A stretch of 64,000 bases of DNA from CALMKX01 sp036274895 (GTDB taxonomy: Bacteria; Acidobacteriota; Thermoanaerobaculia; Multivoradales; SZUA-115), in NCBI GenBank assembly GCA_036274895.1, contig DASUEU010000037.1, forward strand, positions 124,001 to 188,000. The letters run 5' to 3'. Positions 55,058 to 63,398 of the stretch are shown here, piece after piece. How positions within the stretch are numbered: position 1 is the stretch's first letter; each line of letters starts with the position of its first letter. The notes beneath the pieces are model-generated. The model was not told the origin of the DNA and did no database searches. It saw nothing but the letters and a program-made list of their open reading frames with translations. The position numbers and the translations under genes were made by a program.

Positions 55058-55491
55058 TGCGCCGCTCCTGCCGCCGGGGCGGTAGCGGCCGGGGCGGGCA
55101 TCACGGGCAGGGTCCCCCGCGAGCCGACGATCTCGAGCGCCTCCTCCAAGGGGATGCGGGCGATCCCCTGGCCCTTGTCCACCCACCCGTAGCTCTCGAG
55201 GATGCGGGCCTCCTCGGCATGAAGGGCGGCAAGCTCCGCCTCGGGCTTGGCCTGGAGTCGGGGGAAGGGGGGCAGCTGCCGCGTCGCGGCCTCCGGCAGC
55301 GGCGAGGTGGAACGAGTGGCCCGCGGATCGTCCACCCGCTTGAGCGCCGTGGACATCCACCACATCAGGATGAAGGAGAGCACCACGGTCGCGGCCAGCC
55401 AGAAGCCGGTCTTCACGATCCCCGGGATGTCGATCTCGGCGTCGTAGCGCTCCGGCTCGTGGTCGCCCTGGTGCTGCGAATGCTCACTCAT
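55054..55491 (-). CDS. Small single-helix protein between ActF and SCO genes
   Basis: This 145-residue protein has a His-rich cytoplasmic N-terminus (SEHSQHQGDHEPERYD), one membrane helix (about 25-45, FWLAATVVLSFILMWWM) and a periplasmic tail. The tail holds ARILESYGWVDKGQGIARIPLEEALEIV, a segment seen in small proteins of cytochrome/ACIII and sco loci, and ends Ala/Pro-rich. It probably aids assembly of the complex. Overlaps actF by 8 nt and the sco gene by 4 nt. Confidence 0.75.
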   Translation of the reverse strand: MSEHSQHQGDHEPERYDAEIDIPGIVKTGFWLAATVVLSFILMWWMSTALKRVDDPRATRSTSPLPEAATRQLPPFPRLQAKPEAELAALHAEEARILESYGWVDKGQGIARIPLEEALEIVGSRGTLPVMPAPAATAPAAGAAQ

Positions 55492-56695
55492 GGCCGAGAG
55501 CCTCCGGGAGGTTGGGGGCATTGACCGGCAGCAGGGGCCGCGAGGCCAGCTCCCGGGCGAAGAGCCACACCCAGATGCCGCCCACGCCCACCAGGGCCGC
55601 CAGATCCAGCCAGTGCGGTAAGGGTCGCTCGGGGTGGAAAGCCGGCGCGATGTTCCAGTAGAGGTCCACCCAGCGGATGGCCAGGATCCACAGCGCGACC
55701 TTGATCAGCTGGGCCGGCCGGCGCTTGATGTCCCGCGACAGCAGGACGATGAACGGCAGCACGAACTGGCCCAGGAAGACCAGGGCCGAGATGAACTGCC
55801 AGCCCCCCTTCGAGCGGGCCAGGTAGAACGGGATCTCCGGCGGCAGGTTGGCCGACCAGATGATCAGGAACTGCGAGAAGGACATGTAGGCCCACAGCAT
55901 GGTGAAGGCCAGGAGCAGCTTGCCGTAGTCGTGGAAGTGGCCGAGGTGGAAGGCCGAGCTCATCGGCTCCTGCTGCGACAGCCAACGGGCGACGAGGATC
56001 AGGAAGGCGAGCCCGGCGAGCCCGGAGGACACCAGCAGCCAGACGCCGTAGATGGTGGAGAACCACTCGGGCATCAGCGACATCAGCCAGTCGAAGGCGG
56101 CGAAGGTCAGGGTCAAGGCGAAGATCACCAACCCCGGCCCCGACCACACCTGCATCCGGCGCGAGACCTGGCCGCCCCCGTCCTGCTCCACCGAGAGCTT
56201 CGACAGGGCGCGGGCGAGGACGATCCACACCGCGAAGTAGAAGGCGTAGCGGCCCCAGAAGAAGGGCACGGAGAGCCACATCTTCTTGGCCTCGAGGATC
56301 TCGTTGCCGGCCACCGCCTCCGGGCGAGCCCAGGCGTAGAGCTCCTGCATCCCCAGGGCGAGAGGCAGCCCGAGGACGAAGAGGGGCAGGAGGGTGCGGC
56401 TCCCCGCCTCGAAGATCCGCCGTGCGGGCAGGCCCCAGGCGCCGCGGGACATGTGGTGCAGCATCAGGAGACCGAGGCAGCCGGCGGCGATCGAAACGCA
56501 GTACACCCAGCCCAGCAGATAAGACTGGAAGAACTGCGCCTTGTCGGTGAAGAAGCCGGCGACGGTGGCGAGGATGCCCACGACACCGGCCACGAGGGCT
56601 TTCTGCGCCAGGCCCTGGACGGAGCCCGGAGCTTGCCACGCGCCGACCTCGAGAGGCCGCGGCGGCGCGAACGGGACGTCGACACCCGCGCTCAT
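55484..56695 (-). CDS. actF: Alternative complex III subunit ActF
   Basis: This 403-residue NrfD-like membrane protein has about ten helices and the ActF features YAFYFAVWIVLARAL, FSTIYGVWLLVSSGLAG and MLWAYMSFSQFLIIWSANLPPEI. With ActC it forms the quinol-oxidising, probably proton-translocating membrane part of ACIII. Its ATG overlaps the actE stop (ATGA). Confidence 0.93.
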   Translation of the reverse strand: MSAGVDVPFAPPRPLEVGAWQAPGSVQGLAQKALVAGVVGILATVAGFFTDKAQFFQSYLLGWVYCVSIAAGCLGLLMLHHMSRGAWGLPARRIFEAGSRTLLPLFVLGLPLALGMQELYAWARPEAVAGNEILEAKKMWLSVPFFWGRYAFYFAVWIVLARALSKLSVEQDGGGQVSRRMQVWSGPGLVIFALTLTFAAFDWLMSLMPEWFSTIYGVWLLVSSGLAGLAFLILVARWLSQQEPMSSAFHLGHFHDYGKLLLAFTMLWAYMSFSQFLIIWSANLPPEIPFYLARSKGGWQFISALVFLGQFVLPFIVLLSRDIKRRPAQLIKVALWILAIRWVDLYWNIAPAFHPERPLPHWLDLAALVGVGGIWVWLFARELASRPLLPVNAPNLPEALGHE

Positions 56696-57366
56696 GGAGT
56701 CTCCTCACTTCCAAAACCGCCCCAGCCGGACCCCGGGGCAGGACCCTTCTGGCCCTCGGTCGCCGGAGCGCCGGACAGAGCCTGGCGGGCGTCACCGGGC
56801 AGGTCGGCGAGCCGGGCGTGCTGGGCGAACTGCAGGGCGCGGACGTAGGCGGCGATCGCCCAACGATCCTCGGGCTTGATCTGCGCCGCGTAGGCCGGCA
56901 TCTGGCCGAAGCCGTTGGTCATCACGTCGTAGAAGTAGCCCACCCCGACCGTGCGCAGGCGGTCGACGTGGAAGTTGCCGGCCTGCTTGTAGCCGCGGCG
57001 GACGATCATGCCGTTGCCGTCCCCCACCCGGCTGTGGCAGGGGGAGCAGAAGATGTCGAAGCGTTCCCGGCCCCGCTCGAGGAGCCGCCGGTCGATCGGG
57101 GTGGCGACGCCGTCGCGGGGCGGCAGCTCGGTCACCCAGCTGCCGTCGAGGTTCTTGCCGCTGTAGTAGACGGTGTCGGCGCGCAGGTGCCCGCGGGCTA
57201 TGGTGCCGGGCACGAAGTCGCGCGCGGAGCGCTCGCCGGGGGCAATCGAGCTGCGCTCCAAGGGGTCGTAGCGCGGCGCGTCGTGCATGTCCTGACGACA
57301 GCCCGCGGCCAGGATCGCCAGGGCGACGAGCGGGAAGAGCCCCCTCCGTGGGTTGCTCCTTCGCAT
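56692..57366 (-). CDS. actE: Alternative complex III subunit ActE (monohaem cytochrome c lipoprotein)
   Basis: This 224-residue protein has a lipobox (ILAAGC), a CSPCH haem site near the middle and an axial Met in GFGQMPAY. It begins with the Pro/Arg-rich stretch seen in ActE (QDMHDAPRYDPLERS). It carries electrons from the pentahaem subunit to the oxidase. The ATG at 57366 gives the lipoprotein signal directly. Confidence 0.92.
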   Translation of the reverse strand: MRRSNPRRGLFPLVALAILAAGCRQDMHDAPRYDPLERSSIAPGERSARDFVPGTIARGHLRADTVYYSGKNLDGSWVTELPPRDGVATPIDRRLLERGRERFDIFCSPCHSRVGDGNGMIVRRGYKQAGNFHVDRLRTVGVGYFYDVMTNGFGQMPAYAAQIKPEDRWAIAAYVRALQFAQHARLADLPGDARQALSGAPATEGQKGPAPGSGWGGFGSEETP

Positions 57367-57379
57367 GCGGAGGATTCGC

Positions 57380-57928
57380 TCAGTATTCAACGTCGAACAC
57401 CTCACTGGCACCGATCCCCTCAAGGAAGCTCTTGGCGGCGGTGCGATCGAACTTCTTGTCCTTGCTCTTGATCACCAGGAAGAAGCCGTCGCGCGACGCC
57501 GCCTGGAAGCGGGGCACGTTGAAGACGGGGTGATAGGGGCTGGGCAGGCCGTTGACGAAGAGCATGCCGAAGACGCCGGCGAGGGAAGCACCCAGGATGG
57601 TGCATTCGTAGGCCGGGATGATGAAGGACGGCCAGCTGAAGAAGGGCCGGCCGCCGATGTTGAGCGGGTACTTGATGACCGCAGCCCAGTACTCGAGCCC
57701 GAACCCCCCGAGCAGGCCGAGCAAGCCCCCGGCGAGGACGATCTTCGGCATCACCGAGCGCTTGTGGTCGCAGACGATCTCGGAGACCGCCTCGATGGGG
57801 AAGGGCGAGTAGGCGTCCACCTCGCGGTAGCCCGCCGCGTGGACCTTGGCCGCGGCGTCCGTCAGCGCCTGGGCGCTCGGCAGCTCGGCCATCAAGCCGT
57901 AGAGGATCGGTGCGTCTTGATTTGCCAT
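57380..57928 (-). CDS. actD: Alternative complex III subunit ActD (DUF3341)
   Basis: This 182-residue protein has a soluble N-terminal DUF3341 domain (ILYGLMAELPSAQALTDAA, YREVDAYSPFPIEAV) and two helices (about 62-80, 100-125) with GGRPFFSWPSFIIPAYE between them. It is a structural ACIII subunit. It lies 12 nt after actC. Confidence 0.95.
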   Translation of the reverse strand: MANQDAPILYGLMAELPSAQALTDAAAKVHAAGYREVDAYSPFPIEAVSEIVCDHKRSVMPKIVLAGGLLGLLGGFGLEYWAAVIKYPLNIGGRPFFSWPSFIIPAYECTILGASLAGVFGMLFVNGLPSPYHPVFNVPRFQAASRDGFFLVIKSKDKKFDRTAAKSFLEGIGASEVFDVEY

Positions 57929-57940
57929 CGGCCGTTTCCC

Positions 57941-59335
57941 TCAGTGCGCCTTGGCGTGGGTCTCGGGATGCTTGACCTTCGCGCCCGGCGTCAGAGTGCG
58001 CATCTCGAAGATCGCGATCATCGGCAGGTAGCGGATGAACAGCAGCATCAGGGTCAGGAAGAAGCCGATCGTGCCGAGGTAGAGCCCCCAGTCCCACTTG
58101 GTCGGGGTGTACATGTCCCAGGAGGAGACCAGGTAGTCGCGATGCAGGCTGGTGGCCACGATGACGAAGCGCTCGAGCCACATGCCGACGTTGATCGACA
58201 TCGAGATGGCGAACAACGCCATCGGTGAGGTGCGGTTGCGCTTCGCCCACAGCAGCTGCGGGATGGCGACGTTGAACAGGATGAGGCTCCACCAGATCGG
58301 CCAGTAGGGGCCGGTGATGCGGTTCTCGAGCATGAACTTCTCGGCGTGGTGACCGCTGTACCAGCCGACGAAGAGCTCCATGGCGTAGCCGTAGGCGACG
58401 ATCAGCCCGGTCACCAGCATCACCTTGGCCATGTTTTGCAGGTGGCGCTCGGTGATCAGGTCCTGGATCTTGAACAGGGGCCGCAGCGGAATCACCAGGG
58501 TCAGCACCATGGCGAAGCCTGCGTAGACGGCACCGGCGACGAAGTAGGGCGGGAAGATGGTGGTGTGCCAGCCCGGGACGATGGACATGGCGAAGTCGAA
58601 GGACACCACGGTGTGCACCGAGAGCACCAGGGGCGTCGACAGGCCGGCGAGCAGCAGGTAGACCGACTCGTAGTTGTGCCAGTGCCGCGCCGAGCCCCGC
58701 CAGCCCATGGAGGCGATGCCGTAGATGGTGCGGGCGAGCTTGTTCTTGGCGTGATCGCGGAAGGTGGCGAGGTCGGGGATCAGGCCGGTGAACCAGAACA
58801 GGGCTGACACCGTGGCGTAGGTCGTGACCGCGAAGACGTCCCAGATCAGGGGGCTTCTGAAGTTCGGCCACATCCCCATGGTGTTGGGGATGGGCAGCAA
58901 CCAGTAGCCGAGCCAGGGGCGGCCGGTATGCAGCAGCGGGAAGAGACCCGCGCAGGCCACGGCGAAGAGGGTCATCGCCTCGGCGAAGCGGTTGATCGAG
59001 GTTCGCCACTCCTGCCGCAAGAGCAGCAGGATCGCCGAGATCAGGGTTCCGGCGTGGCCGATGCCGATCCACCACACGAAGTTGATGATCGCGAAGCCCC
59101 AGCCGACCGGCACGTTGATGCCCCAGATCCCGGTGCCCTTGATCAGCAGCCAGAAGATCGAGATCGTCATCACCCCGAAGATGGAGAAGGCGACGGCGAA
59201 GGTGCCCAGCCACCACAGCGGCGTGCGCCCGTAGACGATGTTGCTGACCTGATCGGTGACGGTCGCCGCGTCGTGCGGTGAGCCCACCACCGGCGGACGG
59301 TCGTAGCGGTCCGCGCTCGCTTCCAGCATCGCCAT
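57941..59335 (-). CDS. actC: Alternative complex III subunit ActC (NrfD-like)
   Basis: This 464-residue membrane protein of the NrfD/PsrC family has ten helices. Typical blocks are WGINVPVGWGFAIINFVWWIGIGHAGTLISAI, EAMTLFAVACAGLFPLLHTGRPW and VVSFDFAMSIVPGWHTTIFPPYFVAGA. It is the quinol-binding subunit of ACIII and starts 2 nt after the actB stop. Confidence 0.96.
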   Translation of the reverse strand: MAMLEASADRYDRPPVVGSPHDAATVTDQVSNIVYGRTPLWWLGTFAVAFSIFGVMTISIFWLLIKGTGIWGINVPVGWGFAIINFVWWIGIGHAGTLISAILLLLRQEWRTSINRFAEAMTLFAVACAGLFPLLHTGRPWLGYWLLPIPNTMGMWPNFRSPLIWDVFAVTTYATVSALFWFTGLIPDLATFRDHAKNKLARTIYGIASMGWRGSARHWHNYESVYLLLAGLSTPLVLSVHTVVSFDFAMSIVPGWHTTIFPPYFVAGAVYAGFAMVLTLVIPLRPLFKIQDLITERHLQNMAKVMLVTGLIVAYGYAMELFVGWYSGHHAEKFMLENRITGPYWPIWWSLILFNVAIPQLLWAKRNRTSPMALFAISMSINVGMWLERFVIVATSLHRDYLVSSWDMYTPTKWDWGLYLGTIGFFLTLMLLFIRYLPMIAIFEMRTLTPGAKVKHPETHAKAH

Positions 59336-59337
59336 CT

Positions 59338-62300
59338 TCAGTGATCTCCCTCGTGACCGCTCGAGTGCGCGGCGCCGCCACCCAGAGCCGGATTCGGATT
59401 CGAGAGCTTGGCCAGGTAGGTGGTGCGCGGCCGCGTGTTGAGATCGTCGAGCAGGCCGTAGTTGAGCTCGCTCGCCTTCCAGCTATTGACCTCGGAGCCC
59501 GCGTCGTTCAGGTCGCCGAAGACGATCGCCTCGGCCGGACAGGCCTGCTGGCAAGCCGTGACCACCTCGCCATCCTTGATCTTGCGGCCCTCGCGCTTGG
59601 CGTCGATGCGCGCCAGGTTGATGCGCTGCACGCAGTAGGTGCACTTCTCCATCACGCCGCGGCTGCGGATCGTGACGTCGGGGTTCTTCGCCATCCGTAG
59701 CACTTCGGTCTCGAAGTCGCTGTAGAGGAGGAAGTTGAAGCGGCGCACCTTGTACGGGCAGTTGTTCGAACAGTAGCGGGTGCCCACGCAGCGGTTGTAG
59801 ACCATCTCGTTCAAGCCCTCGGGGCCGTGAACGGTGGCCGCCACCGGGCAAACCACTTCGCAGGGCGCCAGCTCGCAGTGCATGCACATCACCGGCTGCA
59901 TGTGCACCGCGGGATCGTCCAGGTCGCCCTGGAAGTAGCGGTCGATGCGGATCCAGTGCATCTCGCGCGCCCCGGCCACCTGCTCCTTGCCCACCACCGG
60001 GATGTTGTTCTCGCTCTGGCAGGCGACGACGCAGGCGTTGCAGCCGACGCAGGAGGAGAGGTCGATGGCGAGCCCCCAGGAGTAGCCGTTGTAGGCGTGT
60101 GGGGGATACATCGTCTCGTCGGCCGCGGGCGTGTGGTGCCCCATCTCGCCGACGAAGTGCGGGTTCTTCTCGAATTGCTCGACGGTGCCGTGGCGCACCA
60201 GGTGACGCTTGGTGGCTTCTCGGGTCTGGAGCTCGATGTCCTGGTGGGTCTGGGCGCTCGCCAGCGTGTGCTCGCCGCTGCCCTTGGTGATCGTGACCCC
60301 GCCGGCCTGCCAGAGGGCGGCCGAGGTGCGCAGGGGGTAGACGTCGACCCCGACACCACTTCCCACCTTGCCGGCGCGCGAGCGGCCCCAGCCGAGGTGC
60401 ACGGTGGCGCAGCCCTCGGCGTGGCCGGGCAGCACCCAGACCGGCAGGGCGAGCTTCTTGCCGCCGGCCGCGACCTCGGCGATCGACTCGGTCGCCAAGC
60501 CGAGCTTCTCGGCCTCCCGGGGCGAGAGCAGCAGGGCGTTGTCCCAGGTCAGCTTGGTGAGGGGACGGGGCACTTCCTGGAGCCAGCCGTTGTTGGCGAA
60601 GCGCCCGTCATAGAGGCCCGGGTCGGGCCGGAACAGCAGGGCCATGCCACCGCCGCTCTCGCGGGCCGCGGCACAGGCTCGGGCGACGGCGTCGGCCGCC
60701 ACCGGCACCGCCTTGGACGCTGCGGCCCCGACGCCGGCGACGCCGTCGTGCACGGCCTTGCGCCAGGCCGCTTCGAAGCCCGCCCCGGCGCCGGCGAGGA
60801 CCGTCCTCTGCCAGTGGCCGCGCACCAGCTCGTAGCCGGTGGCGTCGGTGGTGGCTCCGAGCAAGGCCATCACCTCGTGGGCGCTCTTGGCACTCGGGTA
60901 GAGGGGCTCGATCAGAGGCTGGACCACGGCCGCCGTGCCGTCGAAGCACCGGGTGTCGCTCCAGGCTTCGAGGAAGTGGCTGGCCGGGAGGTGCCAGGGG
61001 CACCAGGCGGTGGTCTCGTCGCGATGCATCGACAGGTGGGCCCGGAAGGGCACCTTGAGCAGAGCCTCGGCGAAGCCCAGGTCCGCCGGAGCGTCGTAGA
61101 CGGGGTTGCCGCCCAGGATCAGCAGGGTGTCCACCTTGCCGGCCCTCATGTCCTCGGTGAGGCCCCGGATCGAGGCGATCTGGTCCTCGGCCCGTGCCTC
61201 GACCGGCTCGGTGTAGAGCACCGTCGCGCCGGCGTTGCCCAGGGCCTCGTTCAAGGCGTGGGCGAGCACGTGCAGCTCGGGGGGAGCGCAATCGCCGGCG
61301 ATGACGATCGAGGCTCCCCGGTGGGCTTTCAAGTCCTCGGCCACGGCCGCAACCCAGCTCGCGGCCTGGGCGAAGGCGCCGAGGTCGCCGGCGGCGGCAC
61401 CCGGCACACCTACGGCCGCGGCGAGGGAGGCCGCGAAGGCGGCCACGCCCTGTGGCGGCAGGGCCAGGCGGTGGTCCGCCTGGGTGGAGGTCACCGTCGG
61501 GGAGCTCTCGACGGCATAGAGGCGGTTCATCTTCGCCTCGCCCTTCTTCCAGGCCGCCTTGCGCCGGCCGGCGAAGGCGCGAGCGTGGCGCACCCAACCG
61601 GGCCCCGAGGTCAGGAAGTCGGCATCGAGGGCCACCACCACGTCGGCCTTGGCGAAGTCGTAGCGGATCGCCGCGTCGGCGCCGAAGGCAGCGCGGGCCG
61701 CGGCCCGGGCGCTGTGAGCCCCCGCCGCCTCCCACTGATGCCAGCGGGCCTTGGGCAGGCGGGCGAGCACGTCCTCGATCTGTGCCGCCAGGGTCGGTGA
61801 GAGCACGGTCTGGGTCAGGATGCGCAGACCCTCACCCTGGAGCGCCTTCAGGGCCTGGATCCGTCCCAAGAGGGCGGTCGAGAAGTCCCCCCAGGTAGCG
61901 ATGCGCTCGAGGTGGGTCACCGACTGGCTGCGGTCAGGGTCGTAGAGGCCGAGGATCGAGGCCTGGGCGAAGACGTCCGTGGCACCGAGGCTCGCCGGAT
62001 GCTCCGGGTTGCCCTCGACCTTGGTGGGTCGCCCCATGTGGGACTCCACCAGCACCCCCAGGCTATCTCCCGCCAGCTCCATCGAGGTGGCGTAGAAAAG
62101 CGGCCGGCCCGGCACCAGCTCTTCCGGCTGCCGGACGTAGGGGACGATCTTCTCTTCCGGCTGGCGAGTGCAGGCGGTCAGCCCGGCCAGGGCCAGCGAG
62201 GCCGCCGACAGCTCGAGGAAGCCGCGCCGGGACACGCCTTCGGGCCACTCCGAGGCCTGGCGCGGGAACTCCCGGTGCACCATGTCCCGGAACTCCGGCG

Positions 62301-62511
62301 TGTCCGCCAGCTCCTCGATCGAGCGCCAGTACTCCGGCCCCTCTGCCGCCGCCAGCTTCTCGCGCACCTGCGCGAGGTCGAGCCCCGGGGCCCCTGCCTC
62401 TCGCGGCGACTCCTGCTGCTCGTTCCATCCCATCTCGGGCGATCCCATGTGGGGCGATCCCATTTGAGGCTGCTCCGTTCTGCTGGTCGCTGTCGTGCGG
62501 GCGCTTGGCAT
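59338..62511 (-). CDS. actB: Alternative complex III subunit ActB (molybdopterin-like / iron-sulfur fusion)
   Basis: This 1057-residue periplasmic subunit begins with a Tat-like signal (SRRGFLELSAASLALAGLTAC) after an about 100-residue leader. A large molybdopterin-oxidoreductase-like region follows (about 110-740). The C-terminal ferredoxin-like region carries four cysteine clusters: CVGCNACVVAC, CELAPCEVVC, CVGTRYCSNNC with PYK, and CTYCVQR with CQQAC. Together these hold one [3Fe-4S] and three [4Fe-4S] centres in known ACIII. The leader contains a short MGSP tandem repeat, and several ATGs give some uncertainty on the start. Confidence 0.95.
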   Translation of the reverse strand: MPSARTTATSRTEQPQMGSPHMGSPEMGWNEQQESPREAGAPGLDLAQVREKLAAAEGPEYWRSIEELADTPEFRDMVHREFPRQASEWPEGVSRRGFLELSAASLALAGLTACTRQPEEKIVPYVRQPEELVPGRPLFYATSMELAGDSLGVLVESHMGRPTKVEGNPEHPASLGATDVFAQASILGLYDPDRSQSVTHLERIATWGDFSTALLGRIQALKALQGEGLRILTQTVLSPTLAAQIEDVLARLPKARWHQWEAAGAHSARAAARAAFGADAAIRYDFAKADVVVALDADFLTSGPGWVRHARAFAGRRKAAWKKGEAKMNRLYAVESSPTVTSTQADHRLALPPQGVAAFAASLAAAVGVPGAAAGDLGAFAQAASWVAAVAEDLKAHRGASIVIAGDCAPPELHVLAHALNEALGNAGATVLYTEPVEARAEDQIASIRGLTEDMRAGKVDTLLILGGNPVYDAPADLGFAEALLKVPFRAHLSMHRDETTAWCPWHLPASHFLEAWSDTRCFDGTAAVVQPLIEPLYPSAKSAHEVMALLGATTDATGYELVRGHWQRTVLAGAGAGFEAAWRKAVHDGVAGVGAAASKAVPVAADAVARACAAARESGGGMALLFRPDPGLYDGRFANNGWLQEVPRPLTKLTWDNALLLSPREAEKLGLATESIAEVAAGGKKLALPVWVLPGHAEGCATVHLGWGRSRAGKVGSGVGVDVYPLRTSAALWQAGGVTITKGSGEHTLASAQTHQDIELQTREATKRHLVRHGTVEQFEKNPHFVGEMGHHTPAADETMYPPHAYNGYSWGLAIDLSSCVGCNACVVACQSENNIPVVGKEQVAGAREMHWIRIDRYFQGDLDDPAVHMQPVMCMHCELAPCEVVCPVAATVHGPEGLNEMVYNRCVGTRYCSNNCPYKVRRFNFLLYSDFETEVLRMAKNPDVTIRSRGVMEKCTYCVQRINLARIDAKREGRKIKDGEVVTACQQACPAEAIVFGDLNDAGSEVNSWKASELNYGLLDDLNTRPRTTYLAKLSNPNPALGGGAAHSSGHEGDH

Positions 62512-62552
62512 AAGCCGGCTCCAGGTCCTTCCCTCGGCTCGAGTCCTCAGGT

Positions 62553-63206
62553 CTATCGGTGGCAGGTCGAGCAGTTCTCGAGCTTCTGGATCTGGTACTC
62601 CTGGACCAGCTTGGCGCCCACCGCCTCCTGCGACCCCTCCGGCTCGTAGTCCCAGTTGAAGACCTGGTCGCGAGGCCGCACGAACTGCTCGGGGTTGCGG
62701 TGGCAGGAGAGGCACCACTCCATCTGCAGCGTGGCGTGCTGGTACACCAGGGGCATCTCGTTGATCGGCCCGTGACAGGTGTAGCAGGAGACGCCCTTGG
62801 CGACGTGGATGGAGTGGTTGAAGTAGACGAAATCAGGCAGGTCGTTGATCCGCCGCCACTGGACCGGCACGCCCGTGCGGTAGGACTCGCGGATGGGCTC
62901 GAGCAGCTCGGCGTTGGTCCAGATGTTCTTATGGCAGTTCATGCAGGTCGAGACCGGGGGGATGCCGGCGAAGGCCGACTCTTCGACCGAGGTGTGGCAG
63001 TAGCGGCAGTCGATACCCAGGCCGGCGGTGTGGTGGTCGTGGGAAAAAGGCACCGGCTGCTTGTAGACCACGGTCTTCCCCGTCGCGTAGGAGGAGCGGG
63101 GGATCGCCTCCACCACCAGCCAGCCGAGAGCAGCGGCCACCACGGCACCGCCGTAGATCGAGGCTTTGGCAATCGTATTCGCACTACGAGAAAATAGCTG
63201 CGCCAT
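62553..63206 (-). CDS. actA: Alternative complex III subunit ActA (pentahaem cytochrome c)
   Basis: This 217-residue protein has an N-terminal signal anchor (IAKASIYGGAVVAAALGWLVV) and five CxxCH sites: CRYCH, CMNCH, CYTCH, CLSCH and CSTCH. FSHDHHTAGLGIDC and FVYFNHSIHVAKG supply distal ligands. It moves electrons from the iron-sulfur subunit to ActE. First gene of the operon; the ATG lies about 35 nt downstream of the predicted transcription start. Confidence 0.96.
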   Translation of the reverse strand: MAQLFSRSANTIAKASIYGGAVVAAALGWLVVEAIPRSSYATGKTVVYKQPVPFSHDHHTAGLGIDCRYCHTSVEESAFAGIPPVSTCMNCHKNIWTNAELLEPIRESYRTGVPVQWRRINDLPDFVYFNHSIHVAKGVSCYTCHGPINEMPLVYQHATLQMEWCLSCHRNPEQFVRPRDQVFNWDYEPEGSQEAVGAKLVQEYQIQKLENCSTCHR

Positions 63207-63246
63207 CGTATTCGTCCGAGCCTGAGGGGGCGGAGTTGACCGGCGA

Positions 63247-63275
63247 AGGATAGCCCAGGCCGGGATCCTCCGCAA
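63247..63275 (-). promoter_or_regulatory. Promoter of the ACIII-caa3 operon
   Basis: Minus-strand TTGCGG (63275-63270), 17-nt spacer, TATCCT (63252-63247). The start point would fall near 63240, giving a leader of about 35 nt to actA. Confidence 0.6.
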
Positions 63276-63280
63276 GGCAG

Positions 63281-63300
63281 CTTGTGACAGGCGTCACAAG
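63281..63300. promoter_or_regulatory. Crp/Fnr-like palindromic operator upstream of the ACIII operon
   Basis: A perfect inverted repeat with 8-nt arms CTTGTGAC and GTCACAAG around AGGC. It contains TGTGA-N6-TCACA, the core of Crp-family sites. It lies just upstream of the -35 box of the actA promoter, centred about 50 nt before the predicted start. Confidence 0.65.
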
Positions 63301-63363
63301 GTCCGCGAAGGGTAGCGGAGTTGCTCCGTCGGTTCAAGTAGGACTGAAATGGTCCGGATGGAC

Positions 63364-63392
63364 TTGACAAAACTAAAATCCGATTTTACTTT
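63364..63392 (+). promoter_or_regulatory. Sigma70 promoter of the AAA/DUF4143 gene with palindrome in the spacer
   Basis: Perfect TTGACA (63364-63369), 17-nt spacer, TACTTT (63387-63392), 6 nt before the ATG at 63399. The spacer contains a 15-bp palindrome (7-nt arms, 63374-63388; TAAAATC-C-GATTTTA). The region is strikingly AT-rich relative to the window. Confidence 0.7.
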
Positions 63393-63398
63393 TTGCAG

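Noticed and set aside
59827..61800. Long plus-strand reading frame opposite actB
   Set aside because: It is a GC-rich mirror of the ActB coding frame, low in complexity and without start signals.
62420..62470. Short tandem repeat encoding MGSPHMGSPEMG in the ActB leader
   Set aside because: Only about two copies of 15 nt in an unstructured leader; probably slippage with no separate function.
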